A stretch of 19,586 nucleotides of DNA, taken from NCBI GenBank assembly GCA_012729785.1, contig JAAYCL010000043.1, positions 1 through 19,586 on the forward strand, given 5' to 3'. Source of the DNA: Chlamydiota bacterium (GTDB lineage Bacteria; Auribacterota; Tritonobacteria; UBA1439). Numbering within the stretch: the first letter of the stretch is position 1; each line of letters begins with the position of its first letter. This document shows positions 1 to 7,048 of the stretch, piece after piece. The translations under genes and the position numbers were made by a program. Below the pieces are notes generated by a model that saw nothing but the letters and a program-made list of their open reading frames with translations, was not told the DNA's origin and ran no database searches.

Positions 1-248
1 GATCCGTCGTGCCTATGGCTATCGGGACGAGGAGTACATGAAACTCAAGATCATACAAACCTGTACCCCATGGATGGGACGCTTCCAACCATGGGCCTGG
101 GCTCACAAAATTCCGTCATGAGCCTATTTCAGATTGTTGTCTTCGCTATGCCTTGAGCGAGCGTACGTTATCATTATGCTGCGCCAAATGTCGGGGAAAC
201 TCCCCTGGATTATCTAATCGGGTTCATCTGGATGATTCATCCGGAGCC
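1..248 (+). mobile_element. Right end of an ISL3-like insertion sequence (left end outside window)
   Basis: After the transposase stop, about 125 bp of non-coding DNA contains a perfect small hairpin (GGGGA-AAC-TCCCC, 193-205). It is followed by an imperfect palindrome (TGGATGA-T-TCATCC) that runs into GGAGCC at 243-248. Read inward from 248 the element would begin GGCTCCGGATGAATC. ISL3-family terminal repeats typically begin GGCTC, so 248 is my proposed boundary. The matching left repeat and the expected 8-bp target duplication cannot be tested because the left end lies outside the window. Confidence 0.4.
2..121 (+). CDS. ISL3-type transposase, C-terminal end (partial)
   Basis: The frame is open from the left edge to a TGA at 119-121 and encodes the last 39 residues of a protein that begins outside the window. 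The visible piece starts IRRAYGYRDEEYMKLKI. A basic patch followed by AYG(F/Y)xDxxYxxLKI is the usual C-terminal end of ISL3-family DDE transposases, just after the last catalytic acid. The DDE residues themselves lie outside the window, so activity cannot be judged. Base composition here and in the following 200 bp is visibly less GC-rich than in the genes to the right, which fits mobile DNA. The family call rests on this short tail only. Confidence 0.7.
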   Translation: MRRAYGYRDEEYMKLKIIQTCTPWMGRFQPWAWAHKIPS

Positions 249-278
249 GCTTCTCGAGATCGCCCGGGAGCATTGCCG

Positions 279-306
279 TTGCATGAATCCCGCCGTGTGG
301 TAATAT
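279..306 (+). promoter_or_regulatory. Candidate sigma70-type promoter for the carbamoyltransferase gene
   Basis: TTGCAT (279-284) and TAATAT (301-306) are separated by 16 bp. Transcription would start near 313, giving a leader of about 40 nt that holds the GGAG (342-345) of the next gene. The promoter lies about 30 bp beyond the proposed insertion-sequence end, so it is probably host DNA, though it could have been created by the insertion. Confidence 0.5.
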
Positions 307-351
307 AGCGATTCTCGTTGTTATACGGAATCGCTTGGCGCGGAGACACTG

Positions 352-2082
352 ATGAATATCCTCGGTTTTTCGAGCTTCATAGACAACTCGGGCGCCGCGC
401 TCGTCCAGGACGGGAAGCTCGTCGCCGCCGCAGAGGAGGAGAAGTTCGTCCGGCGCCGCTACACCGGGGAGTTCCCGATCAACGCGATGCAGTACTGCCT
501 CGAGGCGGGGGGGATCGGCATAGAGGACGTCGAGCACGTCGGCTTCTTCTTCAGGCCGTGGGTGGGGATCCACACGCGCCTCGCCCAGATCGTCCGCGCC
601 CTGCCCGATTCTCTCCACTACTACGGGACGCGCGGGAACGCCTGGTTCAACCTGATGAAGGCGGCGTCGCACACGAGGAACGTCTTCCGGAAGATGGGCC
701 GGAAGCCGCGCTTCAAGTTCCACTACGTCAACCACCATATCTCGCACGCGGCGAGCGCGTTCTTCGTCTCCCCGTTCGACGACGCGGCGATCCTCATCGT
801 GGACGGAAGCGGCGAGATCGCGTGCACGAGCTTCTTCAAGGGCGAGGGGAACAGGATCCGCAAGCTCGACCAGATCGACTTCCCCCACTCCATGGGGTAC
901 CTGTACGCCTCCATGAGCCACTACCTCGGCTTCAGGCCGGGGAAGGACGAGGGGAAGGTGATGGGCCTCACCTCCTACGGAGATCCTTCCGTGTACGGGA
1001 AGGAGTTCGACAAAATCGTCATCCTCGGGGACGGGGGGCGCGTCACGCTCGACCTGCGCTACTTCGACTACCCGCGCAACGGCGTGAACCCGCACGACGC
1101 CGGGCTCAACTGGGTCTCGGAAAAGTTCGTCAACACCTTCGGCCCGCCGCGCCGCTCCCACGACGCGATCGAAAAGCGGCACGAAGATCTCTCCGCGGCG
1201 CTCCAGGCGGCGCTCGAGAAGGCGGCCCTGCACATGTCCCGCCACCTCCACAAGGCGACGGGATCGAAGAACATCTGCATCGCGGGCGGGGTGGGGCTGA
1301 ACAGCGTCATGAACGGCGTGATACTCAAGGACGGGCTCTTTCAGAACATCTTCATCCAGCCCGCCTCAGGCGACAACGGCACCGGCCTCGGGGCGGCGTT
1401 CGAAATCTGGCACGAAACCCTCGGGAACCCGAGGGGGTTCGTGATGACGGACGCCTACACCGGTCCCTCCTACACGGAGGCCGAGATGGAGGAGGCGCTC
1501 CGCAAGTTTAAGCAGGCGTACACCCGCCCCGCCGACATCGCGAAGGAGTGCGCCCTCCTCCTCGCCGACGGGAAAATCCTCGGCTGGTTCCAGGGCCGCC
1601 TCGAGTTCGGCCCCCGCGCCCTCGGCAACCGGAGCATCCTCGTGGACCCGCGTCGCGCCGAGATGAAGGACATCCTCAACCACAGGGTGAAACACCGGGA
1701 GCCGTTCCGCCCGTTCGCGCCCGCGATCCTGGAGGAACGGTGCGGGGAGTACTTCGACAGCGCCCATCCCTCGCCGTTCATGCTGCTGGTCTATAACGTG
1801 AAGCCGGAGAAGCGAAGCGTCATCCCCGCGATCACCCACGTCGACGGCACCGGGCGCGTCCAGACGGTGAGCCGGTCGCAAAACCCGATCTACCACCGCC
1901 TCATCGAGGCGTTCGACAGGATCACCGGCGTCCCGGTCGTTTTGAACACCTCGTTCAACGACAAGGGGGAGCCGATCGTCTGCACCCCGGGCGACGCGTT
2001 GAGCTTCTTCGTGAAGTCGGAGATCGACTTCCTCGCCATGGGCCCGTTTTTGGTGAAGAACCCCGCGACCGCCAATGCCTGA
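352..2082 (+). CDS. NodU/CmcH-family O-carbamoyltransferase
   Basis: This 576-residue protein is a full-length member of the NodU/CmcH/TobZ carbamoyltransferase family, which moves a carbamoyl group from carbamoyl phosphate, through an adenylate, to a hydroxyl on a sugar or natural product. The N-terminal Kae1-like half shows HHISH (128-132), VDGSGE (150-155), GKDEGKVMGLTSYG (197-210) and GGVGLNSVMNG (312-322). The C-terminal domain shows LEFGPRALGNRSIL (417-430) and LNTSFN (531-536). No signal peptide or membrane segment is visible, so it should be cytoplasmic. The ATG follows GGAG (342-345) by 6 nt. The stop lies inside the next gene, a polysaccharide deacetylase, which suggests both act on one glycan. 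The acceptor cannot be read from sequence. The family call is secure; the substrate is inference. Confidence 0.92.
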   Translation: MNILGFSSFIDNSGAALVQDGKLVAAAEEEKFVRRRYTGEFPINAMQYCLEAGGIGIEDVEHVGFFFRPWVGIHTRLAQIVRALPDSLHYYGTRGNAWFNLMKAASHTRNVFRKMGRKPRFKFHYVNHHISHAASAFFVSPFDDAAILIVDGSGEIACTSFFKGEGNRIRKLDQIDFPHSMGYLYASMSHYLGFRPGKDEGKVMGLTSYGDPSVYGKEFDKIVILGDGGRVTLDLRYFDYPRNGVNPHDAGLNWVSEKFVNTFGPPRRSHDAIEKRHEDLSAALQAALEKAALHMSRHLHKATGSKNICIAGGVGLNSVMNGVILKDGLFQNIFIQPASGDNGTGLGAAFEIWHETLGNPRGFVMTDAYTGPSYTEAEMEEALRKFKQAYTRPADIAKECALLLADGKILGWFQGRLEFGPRALGNRSILVDPRRAEMKDILNHRVKHREPFRPFAPAILEERCGEYFDSAHPSPFMLLVYNVKPEKRSVIPAITHVDGTGRVQTVSRSQNPIYHRLIEAFDRITGVPVVLNTSFNDKGEPIVCTPGDALSFFVKSEIDFLAMGPFLVKNPATANA

Positions 2083-2998
2083 CGGAGAGCACACCAGGGG
2101 AAGGGCGCCGGCCTGCATCCACGTCGACCTGGACAGCGTCGGGGCGATGGCGGCAAGCTGCGGCGTCGATCTGGAGAGGGATCCGGACCCGATCCTCCAG
2201 ACGAGCGTCGGGCGATTCATCTCCCTCTTCGACGAGTACCGCGTCAGGGCGACGTTCTTCATCACCGGCCGGGACGCGGCGAGGAGGAGCACCGCGGCGC
2301 TCGTCGCCGCCCTGCGGGCGGCGGGGCACGAGATCGCGAACCACAGCATGTCCCACCGGCCGGATTTCACCGCGCTTCCCGCGCGAGAGATCGAAGCCGA
2401 CATCGCCGACAGCACGAAGGCGGTGGAAAATGCCTCCGGGGAGAAGTGCCTCGGGTTCCGCGCACCCACCTACAACGTGAACGGCGCCATCCTGCGCATC
2501 CTGGAGGGACTCGGCTACGGATACGACTCCTCCATCCTCCCCACCTTCATCTCCCCGCTCTACCGGGCGTTGAACAGGCTCACCGGGAGGAGATCGTTCC
2601 CGTACGGGGATCCCCGGCACGGCGCCGCGCCGCTCGCCCCCTATCACCCGGACGAGGCGCGCGTCTGGCGGAGGGGAGGGATGGAAATCACGGAGGTGCC
2701 GATCAGCACCATGCCGTTCCTCCGGCTCCCGTTCCACGCGAGCTACGTCTTCCAGCTCGGGATGCCGGTCTTCAGGGCGGGGGAGCTCCTCTCCCGCGCC
2801 GCGGGGACGCCGCTCGTCTACGTCTTCCACGCGCGCGAGCTGGCGGACGACGGGGGGGAGTGGATGCGCCTGCTGCCGTTCAGGGCGATCCCGCTCAGCA
2901 GGAGGACCGAGCTCTACCGGGAGATCCTCGGAACGATCACGCGGCACTACGACGTGGTGGAGACGCGCGCGCTCGTCCGCGCGGCGGGGGCGGCGTGA
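2075..2998 (+). CDS. NodB-type polysaccharide deacetylase
   Basis: This 307-residue protein belongs to carbohydrate esterase family 4, metal-dependent enzymes that remove N- or O-acetyl groups from polysaccharides. The family motifs appear in order: VDLDS (17-21) with the first acidic residues, NHSMSH (89-94) giving the two metal-binding histidines, GFRAPTY (127-133), YDSSI (150-154) and a late VFHARE (250-255) giving the C-terminal histidine. The layout resembles the exopolysaccharide-associated deacetylases more than chitin deacetylases. No signal peptide is evident, so it may act on a lipid-linked intermediate inside the cell. The ATG overlaps the upstream carbamoyltransferase by 8 bp and has no clear Shine-Dalgarno sequence, which fits translational coupling. 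The exact substrate is unknown. Confidence 0.88.
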   Translation: MPDGEHTRGRAPACIHVDLDSVGAMAASCGVDLERDPDPILQTSVGRFISLFDEYRVRATFFITGRDAARRSTAALVAALRAAGHEIANHSMSHRPDFTALPAREIEADIADSTKAVENASGEKCLGFRAPTYNVNGAILRILEGLGYGYDSSILPTFISPLYRALNRLTGRRSFPYGDPRHGAAPLAPYHPDEARVWRRGGMEITEVPISTMPFLRLPFHASYVFQLGMPVFRAGELLSRAAGTPLVYVFHARELADDGGEWMRLLPFRAIPLSRRTELYREILGTITRHYDVVETRALVRAAGAA

Positions 2999-3010
2999 GC
3001 GGGGGTAAAC

Positions 3011-4597
3011 CTACCGCACCCCGATCGTCCGCCGGTCGACGGTGATGACGTAGTGGGTGTTCATCGTGAGCTGTGACGGGTCGGTCACGGGGGGCATATG
3101 CCCCGCGTGGACCGTGACGAGGTAGAGCGTCGTCCAGCCGGCGATCGCTGCCGGCAGGGGGAACCCGTCGAGGACCGTCATCCGGAACGGCGCGTCAAGA
3201 CGCGGGATGCGGCGCGCGACGGGGGCGATCCCGGTCAGGACGGTCCCGTCAAGCCCGATGGTCCAGGTGCCGATCGGCGTCACGGCGAAGAGGTACGCGT
3301 CGAACCGCGCCCATATCGAGATGGAGACCCTGATCCCCAGCGTGAGCGGGTCGCCGGGGCCGAACTCCGCGCCGTTCGTCACGAGCACGACGCCGCAGTC
3401 CGGCGTCGCCGTCGGCGGGGGCGGCGTGGGCGACGGAATGCCCGTGGGAGTGGGAGTGGAAGTGGGAGTGGGAGTGATTGAAGGAGCCGGGGCGAACAGG
3501 ACGCTAAGCCCCCCGTCGGGGATATAGAGCCGCCCTTCCGGACCCAGGGCGGAATGCGCGAGGAAATTGTACGTCGTACAGCTCCATGAGAGCGATCCGG
3601 CGGAGGTAAAGGCATAGAGCCGGTTCTCATATCCCCCGATGTAGATTGTGCCGTTCGAATCCACGGTGGGGGAAGAATCGTCGAGGCGCCCTCCCGCACG
3701 GTAGCTCCATGCAAGGGCGCCGAACGGCGTAAGCGCGTAAAGATTCTGATAATGCGAGCCCGCGTATATCGTCCCATCGGGGCCGATGGCGGGCGAGGCC
3801 TCGGTGAAGGTGTCGTAACTCCACTCGAGCGAGCCATCCGAGCCAAGGCGGTATAAATGGTAATCAGGAGCGCTTGTCCCGAAATAGATGCTGCCGGAGG
3901 ATTCCACGACCGGAGAGCTGCTGCTCGCCCACGTCGAAACCAAGAATGTCCACGCCAGGCCACCGCCGGGGTAAATACACCGCACCTCATTTAAGCTGAG
4001 CATCAGATACACCCTTCCGTCCGGTCCGACGGAGGGGGACGTGTATTGTGAACCCCCCGAGACGGCGGACCATTCGAGCGAGCCGTCCGAGGAGAGGCAG
4101 TAGAGGCGCCCGGCCCAACCGCCGAAGTACACCCTCCCGGCCGAGTCAATCGATGGGTACGTGTAGGCGGGGGCGGAGGTGCGATAGCTCCAGGAGAGGG
4201 CGCCGTCCGACCCGATGCAGTAGAGGTTGTTATCCGCGGAGCCGAAGTGCACCCTGCCGTCCATTGCGACCGCAGCCCCGGTCCACGGGGAGACGTCCGC
4301 TCTGCATCGGTATGTCCAGAGGAGCATTCCGTCCGAATCGAGGCATGCAAGATCGTTCAACGAAAAACCTCTCGTGTATATCTCGCCGGCGGGGCCTATC
4401 GAGGGGGAACCGGCGAGGAGGCCCCGATAACTCCAAAGGAGTGTGGGAGCTGCCGGGCCCGCGGTCTGCCCTCGACCGGTGTGCGATGCATCGTGTCCGA
4501 ACATCGGCCACGGGGAGTCGGCGGGTTGGGAGAGGAGCGGGGGGGGGAGCAGCAGGATGCACAACGGGAGGCACGCTACTACGCTGCGCGGTCTCAT
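3011..4597 (-). CDS. Secreted PQQ-like beta-propeller protein with Thr/Pro linker and C-terminal beta domain
   Basis: This 528-residue protein starts with a signal peptide (about 1-23; MRPR, a hydrophobic core, then LLSQPA). Eight repeats of about 40 residues follow (roughly 52-368), each with a core like LxWSYR, then SPSIGPDGxIYxG and LYxLxSDGS. This is the PQQ/pyrrolo-quinoline-like propeller repeat; it need not bind a cofactor. A Thr/Pro linker (about 371-399) leads to a beta-rich C-terminal domain (about 401-528) that I recognise only as a type seen after such linkers in uncultured bacteria. A longer in-frame ATG at 4657 lies inside the promoter at 4637-4665, so the start at 4597 is preferred. 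The gene is single and meets the deacetylase tail to tail with a 12-bp gap. It probably acts on the cell surface as a binding scaffold; no catalytic residues are evident. Confidence 0.85.
   Translation of the reverse strand: MRPRSVVACLPLCILLLPPPLLSQPADSPWPMFGHDASHTGRGQTAGPAAPTLLWSYRGLLAGSPSIGPAGEIYTRGFSLNDLACLDSDGMLLWTYRCRADVSPWTGAAVAMDGRVHFGSADNNLYCIGSDGALSWSYRTSAPAYTYPSIDSAGRVYFGGWAGRLYCLSSDGSLEWSAVSGGSQYTSPSVGPDGRVYLMLSLNEVRCIYPGGGLAWTFLVSTWASSSSPVVESSGSIYFGTSAPDYHLYRLGSDGSLEWSYDTFTEASPAIGPDGTIYAGSHYQNLYALTPFGALAWSYRAGGRLDDSSPTVDSNGTIYIGGYENRLYAFTSAGSLSWSCTTYNFLAHSALGPEGRLYIPDGGLSVLFAPAPSITPTPTSTPTPTGIPSPTPPPPTATPDCGVVLVTNGAEFGPGDPLTLGIRVSISIWARFDAYLFAVTPIGTWTIGLDGTVLTGIAPVARRIPRLDAPFRMTVLDGFPLPAAIAGWTTLYLVTVHAGHMPPVTDPSQLTMNTHYVITVDRRTIGVR
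3444..3476 (+). repeat. GTGGGA hexanucleotide tandem repeat inside the propeller gene
   Basis: There are five consecutive hexamers (3444-3473) plus a half unit. Four are exact GTGGGA and the third has one substitution (GTGGAA). On the coding strand each unit encodes a Thr-Pro dipeptide, and the variant gives Thr-Ser. Gain or loss of units would change linker length without a frameshift. Confidence 0.85.
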
Positions 4598-4636
4598 GTC
4601 ATCACCGTGGCGGGGGTTAGCGCCGGCTGCGTAACC

Positions 4637-4665
4637 AGTATAGGAGCCCGCCGCCACTCAGTCAA
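4637..4665 (-). promoter_or_regulatory. Strong sigma70-type promoter for the propeller gene
   Basis: On the minus strand, TTGACT (4665-4660) and TATACT (4642-4637) are separated by exactly 17 bp. Transcription would begin near 4630, about 33 nt before the ATG at 4597. This placement is the main argument against the longer upstream start at 4657. Confidence 0.65.
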
Positions 4666-4883
4666 CCGTTGAGACCAGGGAGATTGAGCATCGTGGGGAA
4701 GGGGTGGTGCCCCACCTCGCAGGAGTGCCCCGTCGGGCCCGCCTGCGATGTGGGCCGGTCGGGGGCTCGCTTCTTCGGCGCCCGGGCCGTTCCCGGTCCT
4801 CGTCCCAGGGCGGAAACGCTGTTGAATCGCCGCGCGGTTATGCTACCCTCGTCGCCGATGGGAACGGACGCAAGAGGGGGACC
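4666..4883 (+). other. Leader region upstream of wecB
   Basis: No gene is seen here. An open frame reaching back to 4704 continues into wecB, but its first 60 residues are Arg/Pro/Gly-rich with no domain resemblance, so I treat it as non-coding. A weak -10-like TATGCT lies at 4839-4844 without a convincing -35 box. A small GC hairpin (GGTGG-TGCC-CCACC) lies at 4703-4716. The wecB promoter probably lies here but cannot be fixed by eye. Confidence 0.4.
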
Positions 4884-6035
4884 ATGAAAGCGGTCATCGT
4901 CGCCGGGACGCGGCCGAACTTCGTCAAGGTGGCGCCGCTTCTCGACGCCGCCGGGGCCCACCCGGGCCTCGACGTCACCCTGGTGCACACCGGCCAGCAC
5001 TACGACTACGAGATGTCGCGCTCCTTCTTCGATCAGCTCGGCATGCGCGAGCCCGACATATTCCTGGGTGCGGGCTCCGGGGCGCACGGGGAGCAGACGG
5101 CCAGGGTGCTCGCCGGGTTCGAAAAGATCGTCATGAAGCTCGCGCCGGAGATCGTCGTGGTGGTCGGCGATGTGAACTCGACGCTCGCCTGCGCCCTCGC
5201 GGCGTCCAAGGCGGTCTACCGCGCCCCCGCCGCCACCGGGCTTCGAAGGCCGCTCATCGCGCACGTGGAGGCGGGGCTCCGCAGCTTCGACCGCGCCATG
5301 CCCGAGGAGATCAACAGGACGCTCACCGACTCGCTCTCCGACCTCCTCTTCACCACCTGCCGGGACGCCGAGACGAATCTCCTGCGGCAAGGGATCCCGC
5401 GGGAGAAGATCTTCTTCGTCGGGAACGTGATGATCGACACGCTCCTCGCGCAGCTTCCCTCCGCGAAACTCCCGAGGTTTCTGGAGGGGCGCGAGGGCCG
5501 CTACGCCCTCCTCACCCTCCATCGCCCGAGCAACGTGGACGAGCTCGCCACGTTCAAGGGCATCATCGAGGCGCTCTGCGACATCGCGGGGAAGATCCCG
5601 ATCCTCTTTCCCGCCCACCCGCGGACGCAGAGGCAGATCGCGGAGTTCGGCCTCTGCGCGCATCTTCCCCCGCTTGCGGAGGGCGCGGCGCCGCGGGAGG
5701 GATGCGTGCAGACGCTAAACCCGCTCCCGTACCTCGAGTTCACCGCCATGATCAGGGGCGCGCGGTTCGTCCTCACCGACTCGGGGGGGATACAGGAGGA
5801 GACGACGGTCTTCGGCGTCCCCTGCCTGACGCTGCGGGAGAACACGGAGCGCCCCGTGACCGTGGAGATCGGGACGAACATCGTCGTGGGGACCTCTCCG
5901 GAGGCGATCGTGCGGGAGGCGGGGAAGATCCTGCGGGGCGAGGTCAAGCGGGGGAGCGTGCCGGAGCTCTGGGACGGGCACGCCGCCGAGAGGATCATGC
6001 GCATCGTCGCCGCGCCCCCCGTCCCGGCGCGGTGA
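4884..6035 (+). CDS. wecB: UDP-N-acetylglucosamine 2-epimerase, non-hydrolysing
   Basis: This 383-residue enzyme has the usual length of the family that interconverts UDP-GlcNAc and UDP-ManNAc in the cytoplasm, supplying ManNAc or ManNAcA for surface polysaccharides. Visible motifs are GTRPNFVKVAP (8-18), HTGQHYD (35-41), GDVNST (95-100, with the catalytic-type Asp96), HVEAGLRS (127-134, Glu129), MPEEINR (139-145), TLHRP (211-215, His213) and LTDSGGIQEE (297-306). The positions match the Asp, Glu and His residues known to matter in the Escherichia coli enzyme. The start at 4884 puts GTRPN at the N-terminus as in all relatives, and GAGG at 4874-4877 precedes it by 6 nt. It runs divergently from the propeller gene and ends 6 bp from the convergent SDR gene. 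A related substrate such as a diacetamido sugar is possible. Confidence 0.92.
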   Translation: MKAVIVAGTRPNFVKVAPLLDAAGAHPGLDVTLVHTGQHYDYEMSRSFFDQLGMREPDIFLGAGSGAHGEQTARVLAGFEKIVMKLAPEIVVVVGDVNSTLACALAASKAVYRAPAATGLRRPLIAHVEAGLRSFDRAMPEEINRTLTDSLSDLLFTTCRDAETNLLRQGIPREKIFFVGNVMIDTLLAQLPSAKLPRFLEGREGRYALLTLHRPSNVDELATFKGIIEALCDIAGKIPILFPAHPRTQRQIAEFGLCAHLPPLAEGAAPREGCVQTLNPLPYLEFTAMIRGARFVLTDSGGIQEETTVFGVPCLTLRENTERPVTVEIGTNIVVGTSPEAIVREAGKILRGEVKRGSVPELWDGHAAERIMRIVAAPPVPAR

Positions 6036-6041
6036 GGCGGC

Positions 6042-6965
6042 CTACTTCACGCCGTACGTCTTCTTCTGCCACGCGATCGTGAGGGGGATCCCCTCGGCGA
6101 GCTTGACCGTGTAGCGGTGGTCGAGGTCGCGCCGGGCCTTCGTGCTGTCGCCCTTCTTGTCCAGCGTGTTGTGCTCCTCCACCGTGATGTACTCCACGAG
6201 GGAGTCGTCCATCTTGAGCAGGGAGAAGATCATATCGGTGAGGCTCTTGATGTCGTGGTACTCGTCCCCGCAGATGTTGTACGCCTCCCCGGGCGTGAAC
6301 CGCTCCGAGATGTTGGCCATCGTCCGCACCGCGTCGTCGATGTAGGTGGACTGGCGGTGGTGGTTGAGGTAGACCTGGATCGGGAGGCCGAAGAGCGCAC
6401 GGTAGATGAACTGGCAGATGGCGCTCCGGTACTCGGAGTAGTACTCGCCGGGCCCGTAGGTGTTGAAGAGGCGCACGCGCACCGTCTCGGTGCCGGCGCG
6501 GTCGGCCGAGTTCAGCACCTGGAGCTCATTGACGTGCTTGGTGATGGCGTAGTCGTTGAGCTGCCGGATCATCACCTTCGCCCAGACGTCCTCCGTCATC
6601 AGCCCCTTGTAGTCCCCGTACACCTCGGAGCTGGAGGTGATGACCATCCGGAAACGGTGCTTCTCCTGGGCGCGGATGATGTTCTTGGTGCCGACGACGT
6701 TGGTCTGCCAGAGGTTCTCGTTGAAATCCTCGCCGTTGCGACGCCCGAACTCCGCGGCGAGGTGGTAGACGAAATCGAACGGCTGCCGCTCGAAGATCTC
6801 CTGCACCTGGCGGGCGTAGCCGATGTCGCAGCGGAGGTAGTAGCGCCCATCGAGCCCGTGATGATGCAGGCGGTCGGTTACCCAGACCTCGTGGCCCCTC
6901 CGGCGGAGTTCGTCGGCGAGCGGGGCCCCGACCGTCCCGAGGCCCCCGGTGACAAGAATCTTCAT
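6042..6965 (-). CDS. Extended-SDR NAD-dependent nucleotide-sugar epimerase/dehydratase
   Basis: This 307-residue protein is an extended short-chain dehydrogenase/reductase of the kind that epimerises or dehydrates nucleotide sugars. The Rossmann motif is GGLGTVG (7-13), with Asp31 after the second strand where NAD-binding members hold the ribose. The catalytic set is SSSEVYG (111-117) and YAITK (139-143). RLFNTYGPGE (165-174) and STYIDD (206-211) follow as in galE/rfbB relatives. The open frame reaches back to 7847 but overlaps the radical SAM gene in another frame. The ATG at 6965 places the Rossmann motif correctly and follows GGAGG (6980-6976) by 10 nt. It lies 83 bp downstream of the radical SAM gene and may be co-transcribed or use the promoter between them. 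The exact sugar is not determinable. Confidence 0.88.
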   Translation of the reverse strand: MKILVTGGLGTVGAPLADELRRRGHEVWVTDRLHHHGLDGRYYLRCDIGYARQVQEIFERQPFDFVYHLAAEFGRRNGEDFNENLWQTNVVGTKNIIRAQEKHRFRMVITSSSEVYGDYKGLMTEDVWAKVMIRQLNDYAITKHVNELQVLNSADRAGTETVRVRLFNTYGPGEYYSEYRSAICQFIYRALFGLPIQVYLNHHRQSTYIDDAVRTMANISERFTPGEAYNICGDEYHDIKSLTDMIFSLLKMDDSLVEYITVEEHNTLDKKGDSTKARRDLDHRYTVKLAEGIPLTIAWQKKTYGVK

Positions 6966-6999
6966 CGGTTCGTATCCTCCACGGCGCGACAGGGTTTTC

Positions 7000-7027
7000 A
7001 TCCTATCACACGACAGGGGGAAGACAA
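7000..7027 (-). promoter_or_regulatory. Possible internal promoter before the SDR gene
   Basis: On the minus strand, TTGTCT (7027-7022) and TAGGAT (7005-7000) are 16 bp apart in the 83-bp gap between the radical SAM and SDR genes. Both boxes match the consensus only moderately. Confidence 0.3.
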
Positions 7028-7048
7028 GGCCAAATACCCCCGCGCTCG

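Noticed and set aside
193-205. A transcription terminator after the transposase
   Set aside because: The hairpin GGGGA-AAC-TCCCC has a 3-nt loop and no following T-run. It is better explained as part of the insertion-sequence end.
214-1251. Long minus-strand open frame antisense to the carbamoyltransferase
   Set aside because: It is rich in Arg/Val/Glu/Asp and lacks any motif, as expected for the antisense of a high-GC gene. The carbamoyltransferase motifs in the plus frame are decisive.
3444-3476. Reading the short tandem repeat as a CRISPR or regulatory array
   Set aside because: The units are 6 bp, contiguous and without spacers, and they lie in frame inside a Thr/Pro linker.
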